Of a DNA stretch of 64,000 nucleotides, positions 25,507 to 33,495 are shown piece after piece; within the stretch, counting starts at the first letter, position 1, and each line of letters opens with the position of its first letter. The notes beneath the pieces are model-generated. The model did not search any database, was not told the DNA's origin, and was given only the letters and a program-made list of their open reading frames with translations. Position numbers and translations under genes: made by a program. Source of the stretch: Qipengyuania sp. HL-TH1 (GTDB taxonomy: Bacteria; Pseudomonadota; Alphaproteobacteria; Sphingomonadales; Sphingomonadaceae); assembly GCF_036365825.1 (NCBI RefSeq), contig NZ_CP142675.1, positions 2,860,501 through 2,924,500 of the forward strand, written 5' to 3'.

Positions 25507-25962
25507 TCAGCCGGCTACGGCGAGTTCCGGCTTGGTCGCCGGCTGCGTCAGCCCGGGCGCCTTGGCCTTGGCGTCGCGATGCGCGAAGCGGCCTTCGACC
25601 TGCGCGCCCTGTTCTATCGTCAGCGCGTCGTAAAAGACATCACCGGTGATTCGCGCGGTCTTGAGAATGACCAGCTCGCGCGCGGTAATCGATCCGTCGA
25701 CCGTTCCGGCTAGCCGCGCGGTTTCGGCCTTGATCGCGCCTTTCACGCGGCTTTCCTCGCCCTGCACGAGCGAGGAACAGGCGATGTCGCCTTCGACCGA
25801 CCCGTCGATGTGGAGATCGGCCGACGCCTCGATATCGCCGGTGATCGTGAGGTCCGATCCCAGGACCGAGAAGGTGGAATTGCTCTTGCTGGCCATACGC
25901 TCGCGTCCCGAATTACTGGCCTGAGGCGAGTTGGGGAGCTCGCCGGATTTCTTCGAGAACAT
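25507..25962 (-). CDS. Bactofilin (polymer-forming cytoskeletal protein)
   Basis: The 151-aa protein has the short beta-helical bactofilin domain: 'FSVLGSDLTITGDIEASADL', 'HIDGSVEGDI', 'LAGTVDGSITARELVILKTA' and 'ITGDVFYDALTIEQGAQVEG'. Bactofilins polymerise without nucleotide and place cell-wall enzymes at defined sites, as in stalk or helical-shape formation. The start at ATG 25962 makes the gene overlap the end of the M23 peptidase gene by 50 bases; an internal ATG at 25896 is possible but would cut the usual short basic leader (MFSKK). The pairing with an M23 peptidase is a recurring functional link. Confidence 0.88.
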   Translation of the reverse strand: MFSKKSGELPNSPQASNSGRERMASKSNSTFSVLGSDLTITGDIEASADLHIDGSVEGDIACSSLVQGEESRVKGAIKAETARLAGTVDGSITARELVILKTARITGDVFYDALTIEQGAQVEGRFAHRDAKAKAPGLTQPATKPELAVAG

Positions 25963-27070
25963 TGGGAGCGGTCTCCAGGAAGGTACGCGGGTTCACCGCG
26001 CGATTGTTGATCCGCACCTCGAAATGGAGGTGCGCGCCGGTCGAGCGACCCGTATTGCCGATCGCGCCGATTGTCTCGCCCGCCGCGACGCGCTGGCCGG
26101 GCTTGGCGTCGAACCGCGACATATGCGCATAGCGCGTCATCAGCCCGTTGCCATGCGAGATCTCGACCGTCTTGCCATAGCCGCCCTTCCAGCCGACGAA
26201 GCTGACGCGGCCGGCCGATGCGGCCTGGATCGGCGTGCCGACGGCACCCCGGAAATCGAGACCCTTGTGCATCGCGCCGCGGCGGGTGAACGGGTCGCGG
26301 CGATAGCCGAAGCCGCTCGAAATCATGTCGGTGCGTGCGGGCGCCACTTGCGGAACCCCCTCGAGGCCCCGCTCAAGCGCCGCCATGCGGGCAATCGACA
26401 GGCCGAGCCGTTCGAAGCGCGGATCGATCCCGCCATCGGCATCGGTGACGAGATTCTCGAGCGGACCACCCATCGCGCTGCGGTCGGCGTTGCGCATCAT
26501 GCTGGCGGGGTCGAGGCCGAGCGTCTTGAGCGCGACGGTGGCACGCTGGGCGCGCGCGTCGGCATAGCGGGTCAGGCCTTCGACGAAGACCAGTTGGCGC
26601 GCTTCGATCTTCGCCAGCGCGCTGGCTTCGGGGATCGATAGGCTGACCTTGCTGATCGTCTCGCTTGCCTCGCCGGCGGAATCGCTCGTGCTGGCCGCGG
26701 TCTTCACGTCTTCGGGCAGCGAAGCGACCATGTCCTCGATGAATTCCTGGCGCTTGGCCAGATCGGTGGCGACCGCATCGATATCGCTGCGATAGGCGTT
26801 CACCCGTTCGGTCGCGGTGGCGACCTTCGCCTCGCGGTCGAGCAGCGACAGGCGGTCGGCGGTGGCGCGATATTGCGACCATCCCGCGCCCGCCATCGAG
26901 GCCGCCCAGACGATCAGCGCCGTCAGCGACACCGCTGCGGCGGTCATCTGGACCTTTGATGAAATGGTGATGAAGCGAACCTGGCCTTCCGACCGCATGA
27001 AAAATTCGCGATCGGGAAACCAGCTGCGTAAGCGATCCCCCAAGCCAATGCTGGCATTGTTATTGCTCAA
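25913..27070 (-). CDS. M23 metallopeptidase, bactofilin-linked
   Basis: The 385-aa bitopic protein has a basic cytoplasmic start, one membrane helix around residues 42-65 ('AAAVSLTALIVWAASMAGAG'), a periplasmic coiled-coil ('RLSLLDREAKVATATERVNA') and an active C-terminal M23 domain with HKGLDFRGAVGTP and GAHLHFEVRINN supplying the zinc ligands. It should cleave peptidoglycan crosslinks. The downstream bactofilin overlaps its end, so the two are made together, and the cytoplasmic tail is a candidate contact with bactofilin polymers. Confidence 0.88.
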   Translation of the reverse strand: MSNNNASIGLGDRLRSWFPDREFFMRSEGQVRFITISSKVQMTAAAVSLTALIVWAASMAGAGWSQYRATADRLSLLDREAKVATATERVNAYRSDIDAVATDLAKRQEFIEDMVASLPEDVKTAASTSDSAGEASETISKVSLSIPEASALAKIEARQLVFVEGLTRYADARAQRATVALKTLGLDPASMMRNADRSAMGGPLENLVTDADGGIDPRFERLGLSIARMAALERGLEGVPQVAPARTDMISSGFGYRRDPFTRRGAMHKGLDFRGAVGTPIQAASAGRVSFVGWKGGYGKTVEISHGNGLMTRYAHMSRFDAKPGQRVAAGETIGAIGNTGRSTGAHLHFEVRINNRAVNPRTFLETAPNVLEEIRRAPQLASGQ

Positions 27071-27285
27071 AACGACCCGTCCCTTATGGTCTCTTATGTC
27101 CCATTGAGACAGCTAACAAAGGTTGCTTGTGAAATCGAATCGCGGTTCCCGTAGAATCTACGAGTCGAAGCATCGGTGGGACGAGTCGTTTGAGCGCTCG
27201 CTAAATTTTGGCTCGGGCCGAAGGTCAGAGATTAAAGTGTGGTTTACCAATAGCTTACGATTTGCCTCGGCTGCGCCCAGCAAGT

Positions 27286-27296
27286 CATTGTATAAA
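27286..27296 (+). promoter_or_regulatory. Possible -10 element for nadD
   Basis: TATAAA at 27291-27296 in a locally AT-rich stretch lies 30 bases before the nadD start. No good -35 is visible. The 255-base gap 27071-27325 also holds the interrupted palindrome CGTAGA-A-TCTACG at 27150-27162 and otherwise shows nothing I can name. Confidence 0.3.
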
Positions 27297-27325
27297 TGCG
27301 ACAAATTTCCCAAGGCCCGAATTTG

Positions 27326-27988
27326 ATGCGCGGCAAGCGGCGAATCGGTCTGCTCGGCGGCAGCTTCAACCCGGCGCATGGCGGCCATCGGCGAATTTCG
27401 CTGTTCGTTCGGCGCGCACTCGAGCTCGACGAGGTTTGGTGGATGGTCTCGCCGGGGAACCCGCTCAAGCCGCAGGCGGGCATGGCGCCGCTCGCCGCGC
27501 GCGTGCGTTCGGCGATGGTGCAGGCACGGCGCGCCCCGATCCGCGTCACTGCGATCGAGCGCGAACTTGGCACGCGGTACACGGTCGATACGCTCGGTGC
27601 GCTCACCCGACGCTATCCCAAGCACGACTTCGTGTGGCTGATGGGAGCGGACAATCTGGCGCAATTCCACCGCTGGAAGGCCTGGCGCGACATCGCCCGC
27701 AGGATGCCGATTGCAGTCATCGCGCGGCCCGGCTATGATGCTGCTGCCCTCGCGAGCCCCGCGATGGCCTGGCTGCGGCGCTTTTCGGTGCCATTGTCCA
27801 GCTTTGTGAACAGGGGCGAATGGAGCGCACCGGCACTGGTGACATTGCGTTTCGATCCCGACGAACGATCGGCCACGGCAATCCGCCGCGGCGATCCCGA
27901 CTGGGCCTTACGCTTCGCCGGACCGCCTCCGAGGGACCAGTTGACGCATCGCTTGATACCGTCGGGGGAGGAAACCACCGCGCCATGA
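27326..27988 (+). CDS. nadD: Nicotinate-nucleotide adenylyltransferase
   Basis: The 220-aa enzyme adenylates nicotinate mononucleotide to deamido-NAD in NAD synthesis. The nucleotidyltransferase signature 'LLGGSFNPAHGGHRRIS' with HxGH is at the start, and 'FVWLMGADNLAQFHRW' and a late 'ERSATAIR' (ISSTxIR-like) motif follow. ATG 27326 is preferred over one at 27296. It starts the common alphaproteobacterial order nadD-rsfS-rlmH-envC-ctpA. Confidence 0.92.
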   Translation: MRGKRRIGLLGGSFNPAHGGHRRISLFVRRALELDEVWWMVSPGNPLKPQAGMAPLAARVRSAMVQARRAPIRVTAIERELGTRYTVDTLGALTRRYPKHDFVWLMGADNLAQFHRWKAWRDIARRMPIAVIARPGYDAAALASPAMAWLRRFSVPLSSFVNRGEWSAPALVTLRFDPDERSATAIRRGDPDWALRFAGPPPRDQLTHRLIPSGEETTAP

Positions 27989-28045
27989 CGCGCGTTGTCC
28001 CTTCCATGGCCCAAGCCTCTCAATTCAGGAGTATCGCATCCGCCT

Positions 28046-28465
28046 ATGACTCAGGCGCAAACCCATCCGGCTTCGTCCGGACCCGCATCGGCACAGGTCA
28101 TCGACTTGGCTGACGCGACCACCGATCCACTGCTCAAGCTGGTGCTGCAGCAGCTTGACGACGACCAGGCACAGGAGGTCGTGACCATCGATCTCGAGGG
28201 CAAGAGCTCGATTGCCGATCACATGGTGATCGCCTCGGGCCGCTCGACCCGACAGGTCGCCGCAATGGCGCAGAAACTGGCCGAGAAGGTCAAGCAGGCC
28301 GGCTTTGGCCCGGTGAAGCTCGAAGGGCTTCCCGCGGCCGATTGGGTACTGCTCGATGCGGGCGACATCGTCGTCCACCTGTTCCGCCCCGAAGTGCGCA
28401 GCTTCTACAATCTCGAGCGCATGTGGGCGTTCGGAGATGCCCCACCGGTCGCCGGCACGGCTTAA
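28046..28465 (+). CDS. rsfS: Ribosomal silencing factor RsfS
   Basis: The 139-aa protein (Iojap/DUF143) binds ribosomal protein uL14 and blocks subunit joining when nutrients are short. The core reads 'EVVTIDLEGKSSIADHMVIA', 'GRSTRQVAAMAQKLAEKVK' and 'WVLLDAGDIVVHLFRPEVR', and ends with 'FYNLERMW'. The first roughly 25 residues are a non-conserved leader, so the exact start (28046 or an upstream ATG at 27995) is uncertain. Confidence 0.9.
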   Translation: MTQAQTHPASSGPASAQVIDLADATTDPLLKLVLQQLDDDQAQEVVTIDLEGKSSIADHMVIASGRSTRQVAAMAQKLAEKVKQAGFGPVKLEGLPAADWVLLDAGDIVVHLFRPEVRSFYNLERMWAFGDAPPVAGTA

Positions 28466-28470
28466 CCGGC

Positions 28471-28600
28471 TTTTCGCTCGCGCCTCCGCGCGAGCGTCCT
28501 CGGGGCTGTTCCGCGCTGCGCTGCGGGCCCCTGCGGGCGGGCGGTCGCCCTAGCCGGGCCTCCTCCGGCCCGGACTGGTAGCCCACACCGCTACTGATGG
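28471..28600 (+). repeat. Multi-hairpin intergenic repeat, copy A
   Basis: Starting six bases after the rsfS stop is a chain of hairpins: CGCTCGCGC-CTCC-GCGCGAGCG (28475-28496), a GC-rich core from TCCTCGGGGCT to GGTCGCCCTAGCC (28497-28555) with internal GGGCG/CGCCC pairs, then CCGGGCC-TCCTCC-GGCCCGG (28554-28573) and GTAGC...GCTAC (28578-28594). The core matches the minus-strand reading of 58381-58440 at about 52 of 60 aligned positions. The 209-base gap to rlmH (28466-28674) holds little else. Confidence 0.75.
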
Positions 28601-28674
28601 GCAGATAGGCCCGGAGCATCCGCCTAGCGGGTTGGGCTATTAACTGCGCCGCAGGAACTTGAGACCAACACACC

Positions 28675-29097
28675 ATGCTCCTCCACATCATCGCCCGCGG
28701 AAAGATCGCCCGCTCGCCCGAGGCGGACCTGGTCGCGCGGTATGAGAAGCGGCTGACCTGGCCGGTCAAATTCACCGAGCTGCCCGAAACCGGCGGGCGC
28801 ATTCCCGATCCGCTGACGCCGGTCAAAACCGTGCTCCTCGACGAGCGCGGCAAGGACCTCTCCTCCGAACAGCTCGCCGCGATCCTTGGACGGTGGCGCG
28901 ACGATGGCATGCGCGAATGCCGCTTCGTGCTTGGCGCGGCGGACGGACATGCGGCGGAAGAACGCGCCGACGCCGATCTGTTGCTTGCGTTCGGCTCGGC
29001 GACCTGGCCGCACCTGCTGGCACGCGCGATGCTGGCCGAACAACTCTATCGCGCGACGACGATTATCGCGGGCCACCCCTATCATCGGAGCAATTGA
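28675..29097 (+). CDS. rlmH: 23S rRNA (pseudouridine1915-N3)-methyltransferase
   Basis: The 140-aa SPOUT methyltransferase modifies pseudouridine 1915 in helix 69 of 23S rRNA. The sequence contains 'FVLGAADGHAAEERADADLL' and the C-terminal 'LLARAMLAEQLYRATTIIAG...PYHR', the trefoil-knot SAM-binding region typical of RlmH. Length is slightly under the 155 residues common in other bacteria but normal for this lineage. It is followed 18 bases later by envC. Confidence 0.93.
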   Translation: MLLHIIARGKIARSPEADLVARYEKRLTWPVKFTELPETGGRIPDPLTPVKTVLLDERGKDLSSEQLAAILGRWRDDGMRECRFVLGAADGHAAEERADADLLLAFGSATWPHLLARAMLAEQLYRATTIIAGHPYHRSN

Positions 29098-29115
29098 TCG
29101 GGCAGAAATGCCCCG

Positions 29116-30327
29116 ATGAGCCGCCGTCTCGCCGCCCTTGCCGTTACGCTTTCCGCAGGCCTGCTGTGGCTGCCGGCGCTTGCGCAGGCGCCGACCCCGC
29201 TCGAAAGCGCCGAGGATGCCCGTGCGCAGCTCGATGCCGCACGCGTGCAGCAGCGCAATGCGCGGGCCCGCGGGGAGCGGCTTGAGCAGCAGGCCGCGCG
29301 CTCGCGCGAAGCTTCGGAAAAGGCGCGTAGCGCGGCGGCGGCGCTCGCGGCACGCGTGCAACAGGCCGAGGCCGGTATCGCCGCGGCCGAAGCCCGGCTG
29401 GCGCTGGCCAATCGCGAGCGCCGCATGCTCGACCGCCGATTGGCGGCGCGCAGGACCCCGCTGGTCCGGCTGACCGGCGCGCTGCAGTCGATGTCGCGGC
29501 GCCCGCTCGCGCTGTCGGCGCTGCAACCCGGGTCGCTGCGCGATCTCGTCTATACCCGCGCGGTCCTCGCCAGCACGATCCCGCTGGTGCGCGAGCGGAC
29601 CAGCGCGCTGCGCGGCGATCTCGACCGCGCCAGGACGCTTGAAGCCGAAGCGCGCGCCGCCGTGTCCGATAGGCGCGAAAGCGAAACGGTCCTCGTCGGG
29701 CGGCGCAAGCAATTGGTCGCGCTTGCCGAGCAGGAACGGCTCAAGGCGCGCCAGGCGGCGGGCGGGGCCGATCGTGAGGCGCAACGCGCGCTGGTGCTCG
29801 CCGAACAGGCGATCGATCTCGATCAGCTCGTCGGACGGCTCGAGGCAGCAGGATCGCTCCGCGCGCAGCTGGCCGCCTTGCCCGGACCCTTGCCGCGCCC
29901 TGCCGATCCCGCTTCCGCGAGCCTCGCCGCAACCCCGAGCCCGATCCCCAGCGCCACCCAGCCACCGCGGCAGTACCAACTGCCGGTCGCGGGCGAGATT
30001 ACCGCGGGTTTCGGCGAAGCGGGCACCAGCGGCCAGCGGCAGGCGGGAATCGCGCTCGCCGCGCGCCCGCGCGCGCAGGTCGTCGCCCCCGGTGCAGGAC
30101 GGATCGCCTTTGCCGGGCCCTATCGCGGCTATGGCCGGATCGTGATCGTCGAACATGCCAATGGCTGGACCAGCCTCGTTACTGGGCTCGGCACGCTCGA
30201 TGTCGCAGTCGGGCAGGCGGTTGCCGCGGGCTCGCCGCTCGGGGTCGCGCCAGGACAGCGCGGCGAGGTCACGCTCGAGCTGCGGCAGGGCGGCGAACCG
30301 GTGAACCCGCTCGACCACTTGCGCTAG
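29116..30327 (+). CDS. EnvC-like murein hydrolase activator (degenerate M23)
   Basis: The 403-aa protein has a signal peptide ending ALAQA, a long Arg/Ala/Glu-rich coiled coil (about residues 30-250) and a C-terminal LytM-type domain. The zinc ligands of active M23 peptidases are not present: the HxxxD position reads GIALAARPRAQ and the HxH position has no histidine pair. It is therefore an activator of an amidase, as EnvC is for AmiA/AmiB, not a hydrolase. It sits upstream of ctpA, a conserved pairing. Confidence 0.88.
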   Translation: MSRRLAALAVTLSAGLLWLPALAQAPTPLESAEDARAQLDAARVQQRNARARGERLEQQAARSREASEKARSAAAALAARVQQAEAGIAAAEARLALANRERRMLDRRLAARRTPLVRLTGALQSMSRRPLALSALQPGSLRDLVYTRAVLASTIPLVRERTSALRGDLDRARTLEAEARAAVSDRRESETVLVGRRKQLVALAEQERLKARQAAGGADREAQRALVLAEQAIDLDQLVGRLEAAGSLRAQLAALPGPLPRPADPASASLAATPSPIPSATQPPRQYQLPVAGEITAGFGEAGTSGQRQAGIALAARPRAQVVAPGAGRIAFAGPYRGYGRIVIVEHANGWTSLVTGLGTLDVAVGQAVAAGSPLGVAPGQRGEVTLELRQGGEPVNPLDHLR

Positions 30328-30341
30328 GCCGCCGGTCGAAA

Positions 30342-30389
30342 ACCGCTTTCCTGACGGGCACCAACCATGCTCAGCTAGCATTAAGCGGT
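30342..30389. repeat. Nested inverted repeats between envC and ctpA
   Basis: ACCGCTT (30342-30348) pairs with AAGCGGT (30383-30389), and inside it ATGCT (30367-30371) pairs with AGCAT (30377-30381). There is no U-run. It could be a processing or attenuation structure in the envC-ctpA transcript. Confidence 0.35.
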
Positions 30390-30432
30390 CGCACACCATA
30401 GGTTATGCGCCCGCAAAGGAGTCTTCTTGCCG

Positions 30433-31773
30433 ATGAAATTCGCCGCCCTTGCCCGTTCGGCCGCTCTCGTGACCGCCGTCGCGCTGATTCCTGCGACCAC
30501 CGCCACCATGGCGCAGGTCGATGGCCGCGCAGGCCCCGAATTCGCCAAGGTCCTTGCGGTCTACCAGCGGATCAAGGCGAGCTATGTCGAGCCGGTCGAC
30601 GACGAGACGCTGATGCGCGGCATGATCGATGGCATGCTGACCGCGCTCGATCCGCATTCGGGCTATCTCGACGGCAGCGACCTGCAGCGGCTCGAGACGA
30701 TGATCGACGGGAATTACTCGGGTCTCGGCCTGTCGGTCGTGGCCGAAGACGGCGCAGTAAAGGTCATTTCACCCTTCCGCGGCAGCCCGGCGGACAAGAT
30801 GGGCATCAAGGCGGGCGACTTCATCACCCATCTCGATGGCCGCCTGATCGTGGGCCAGACGCTCGACGAATCGGTGGCGCAGATGCGCGGACGCGAAGGC
30901 ACCGCGATCGAACTGACGATCTTCCGCCCCGGCCGCGACGAACCCTTCGATGTGAGCGTGACGCGCGGCGTGATCGAGCTCGAACCGGTCACCTGGGAAC
31001 TGCACGACGGCAATGTCGGCCACATCATGATCAACGAATTTTCGCGCGATGTCGGCAGCGATGTCTTCGCCGCGTGGGAAGACCTCAAGAGCCAGGCCAC
31101 CGGCCGCCTCAGCGGACTGGTGCTCGATTTGCGCTCGAACCCCGGCGGTTCGCTCGACGAGGCGGTAGCATTGTCCGACCTTTTCCTCACCGAAGGCCGT
31201 ATCGTGTCGCAGCGCGGCCGCGCGCGGGGCGAGAACATCGCCTATGACGCCGAGACCGTGTTCCGCGGGGATATTGCCGCCGGGCTGCCGATCGTCGTGC
31301 TGATCGATGCAGGCTCCGCCTCGGCCTCCGAAATCGTGGCCGGGGCAATCCAGGACCATCGCCGCGGCGTGGTCATGGGCGAGCGCAGCTTCGGCAAGGG
31401 CAGCGTCCAGTCGCTGCTGCCGCTGGGCCGCGATGCCGCGCTCAAGCTGACCACCGCGCGCTATTACACGCCGTCGGGCCATTCGGTGCAGGAAGGCGGG
31501 ATCACCCCCGACATCGCGGTGCCGCAGCTCTCCGACCCGGACCTGGCCAAGCGGGCCAAGTTCCAGATGCGCGAATCGGATCTGCGCGGTCACCTGATCA
31601 ACGAGATCGGGCTCGACGACGATGCGGTCGAGAAGGATTCGCGCGCCGATCCGCGCTTCCTGCAGACGGCGGAGGAGCTGAAAGACAAGGGCATCGAGGA
31701 TTTCCAGCTCTATTACGCGCTCGAAACGCTGCGCCGCACGAGCCCCAAGAGCATTGCCGCGCGCGCGAAATAG
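30433..31773 (+). CDS. ctpA: S41 carboxy-terminal processing peptidase
   Basis: The 446-aa periplasmic protease has a signal peptide ending ATMAQ, a PDZ domain (about residues 85-160, 'GLGLSVVAEDGAVKVISPFR') and the S41 catalytic core with the serine in 'DAGSASASEIVAG' and the lysine in 'GERSFGKGSVQS'. It degrades or trims envelope proteins with specific C-termini. ATG 30433 follows AAGGAG at 11 bases; a TTG six bases earlier is less likely. It is downstream of envC and 16 bases before dsbB. Confidence 0.92.
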   Translation: MKFAALARSAALVTAVALIPATTATMAQVDGRAGPEFAKVLAVYQRIKASYVEPVDDETLMRGMIDGMLTALDPHSGYLDGSDLQRLETMIDGNYSGLGLSVVAEDGAVKVISPFRGSPADKMGIKAGDFITHLDGRLIVGQTLDESVAQMRGREGTAIELTIFRPGRDEPFDVSVTRGVIELEPVTWELHDGNVGHIMINEFSRDVGSDVFAAWEDLKSQATGRLSGLVLDLRSNPGGSLDEAVALSDLFLTEGRIVSQRGRARGENIAYDAETVFRGDIAAGLPIVVLIDAGSASASEIVAGAIQDHRRGVVMGERSFGKGSVQSLLPLGRDAALKLTTARYYTPSGHSVQEGGITPDIAVPQLSDPDLAKRAKFQMRESDLRGHLINEIGLDDDAVEKDSRADPRFLQTAEELKDKGIEDFQLYYALETLRRTSPKSIAARAK

Positions 31774-31789
31774 GGTAGAGCGCCGCGCC

Positions 31790-32266
31790 ATGAGCCTTAC
31801 GCAGCACGCCCGCCTCGCCCGCGTCCTGGCGCTCGCCGTGCCGGCCCTGCTGCTGGGCGGGGCCTATGTCTCGCAATATGGCTTCGGGCTTTACCCGTGC
31901 GAAATGTGCTGGTGGCAGCGCTGGCCGCATTTCGCTGCCGTGGGCCTTGCCCTGCTCGCATACGCGACCCCGCCGCAGCGCTTGTGGACCGCCGCCGCCG
32001 CGCTGGCGATCCTTGTCTCGGGCGCGATCGGCCTGTTTCACGCCGGGGTCGAATATGGCTGGTGGGAGGGGATCACCTCCTGCGCCGCGATCACGTCGGG
32101 CAGCAGCGGCAATGCGCTCGAAGACATCATGAACACCCCGCTGGTGCGCTGCGACGAACCCGCCTGGACGCTGCTCGGGATCAGCCTCGCAGGCTTCAAT
32201 TTCCTGATTTCGACCGCCACGGGGCTGGCAATCTTCGCGCTGTTGGTGAAGGATCGCCGGGCATGA
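31790..32266 (+). CDS. dsbB: Disulfide bond formation protein B
   Basis: The 158-aa protein has four membrane helices and the two DsbB cysteine pairs: C37-C40 in 'YPCEMCWWQRW' and C98/C121 in the second periplasmic loop. It reoxidises periplasmic DsbA and passes electrons to ubiquinone. The next gene, coq7-like, makes ubiquinone and overlaps by ATGA; the functional link is inference. Confidence 0.92.
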   Translation: MSLTQHARLARVLALAVPALLLGGAYVSQYGFGLYPCEMCWWQRWPHFAAVGLALLAYATPPQRLWTAAAALAILVSGAIGLFHAGVEYGWWEGITSCAAITSGSSGNALEDIMNTPLVRCDEPAWTLLGISLAGFNFLISTATGLAIFALLVKDRRA

Positions 32267-32790
32267 CCAAGGTACCCGATCATATCGCGCGGATGATCCG
32301 CGTCGACCAGGCAGGCGAATTCGGTGCGACGCGGATCTATGCCGGCCAACTCGCGGTCATGGGTGACCGCGGCCCGCATTCGGCGGAAATCGCGGGCATG
32401 GCGGAGCAGGAAGCCGGCCACCGCGCCAAATTCGACGCCCTGATGGCGCGCCGCAGCGTGCGTCCGACCGCGCTGCAACCGTTCTGGGATCGTGCGGGGT
32501 TCGCGCTTGGCGCGGTGACCGCGCTGATCGGGCCCGAAGCGGCCATGGCCTGCACCGCCGCGGTCGAGACCGAGATCGACGATCACTATTCGCGCCAGCT
32601 CGACCAGTTGCAGGACAGTGGCGAGGATCCCGAACTCGCCGCGATGATCGAGGAATTCCGCGAGGACGAGCGCGAGCACCGCGACGCCGCGCTGGCCGCC
32701 GGGGCCGAGCGTGCGCCCGCCTATCCGCTGCTGTCGGGTGTCATTCGCCTGGGCTGCCGCGCGGCGATCCGTATTTCGGAGCGTGTGTGA
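32263..32790 (+). CDS. coq7: Demethoxyubiquinone hydroxylase (COQ7 family)
   Basis: The 175-aa ferritin-like di-iron enzyme performs the last ring hydroxylation of ubiquinone. Iron ligands are visible in order: 'RVDQAGEFGA', 'MAEQEAGHRAKF' (ExxH), 'VETEIDDHY' and 'EDEREHRDAAL' (ExxH). Its ATG overlaps the dsbB stop. COQ7 rather than UbiF is the usual enzyme in alphaproteobacteria. Confidence 0.93.
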   Translation: MTKVPDHIARMIRVDQAGEFGATRIYAGQLAVMGDRGPHSAEIAGMAEQEAGHRAKFDALMARRSVRPTALQPFWDRAGFALGAVTALIGPEAAMACTAAVETEIDDHYSRQLDQLQDSGEDPELAAMIEEFREDEREHRDAALAAGAERAPAYPLLSGVIRLGCRAAIRISERV

Positions 32791-32881
32791 CGCGCGCCGG
32801 AAGGCCCGCCCACGCGCTTCAGCAAAAGTTCACCCCACGGGGCGCCTAGTGGCCCCGCATCCATTCGCCGAGAGGACCATC

Positions 32882-33454
32882 ATGTCGAAACCGTTGCTTG
32901 CCATCGCCAGCCTGGCACTTGCCGTCCCCATGGGCGCGCAGGCGCAGGACAGCGTCGATACGGCCGAAGACAATTACAACATGGTGATCATCTATGGCGA
33001 CGACGAATGCCCCGAAAGCACGGACGACCAGATCGTCGTCTGCGCCCGCAAGGCCGAGAACGAGCGCTATCGCATTCCCGAGAACCTGCGCTTTTCCGAC
33101 AGCCCCGAAAACCAGTCATGGGCCGAACGCGTCGAACGCTTCGAGATGGCGGGCGCTTTCGGCAGCATGTCGTGCTCGCCCACCGGTTCAGGCGGCTTTA
33201 CCGGCTGTACGCAGGAAATGATCAACGCTGCCTATGCCGACAAGGCCAATGACGCGGGCATCCGCTTCGGCGAGATCATCGCCGCCGAGCGCGCCAAGCG
33301 CCTCGCGACGATCGACGAGGACGCCGCCGCCGAGCAGGAGCGGGTCGAGATGATCGAGCGCGAATATATGGAACGGCTCGAGCGCGAACGCGCCGCCGAG
33401 GTCCCGGGTGAAGAGGCGCTGCCGCAGCCCGAAAGCGCTGCCGAACCGCGCTAA
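32882..33454 (+). CDS. Secreted protein of unknown function
   Basis: I do not recognise a named domain. The 190-aa product has a signal peptide ending GAQAQ, then 'ECPESTDDQIVVCARK' and 'ENERYRIPENLRF', a pattern I associate with hypothetical periplasmic proteins of Sphingomonadales. Four cysteines occur (two in this segment, two in 'CSPTGSGGFTGC'), so two disulfides are likely; dsbB is two genes upstream. The C-terminal third is a charged Glu/Arg helix. It probably has its own promoter in the 91-base gap before it. Confidence 0.7.
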   Translation: MSKPLLAIASLALAVPMGAQAQDSVDTAEDNYNMVIIYGDDECPESTDDQIVVCARKAENERYRIPENLRFSDSPENQSWAERVERFEMAGAFGSMSCSPTGSGGFTGCTQEMINAAYADKANDAGIRFGEIIAAERAKRLATIDEDAAAEQERVEMIEREYMERLERERAAEVPGEEALPQPESAAEPR

Positions 33455-33495
33455 GCTCTGGCGCCGGTCGGCGATTTGTCGCTAGGCAGGCGGGT

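Noticed and set aside
27123..27326. 67-codon open frame in the gap before nadD.
   Set aside because: No ribosome binding site or family resemblance, and composition differs from coding regions here; the gap more likely holds promoters.
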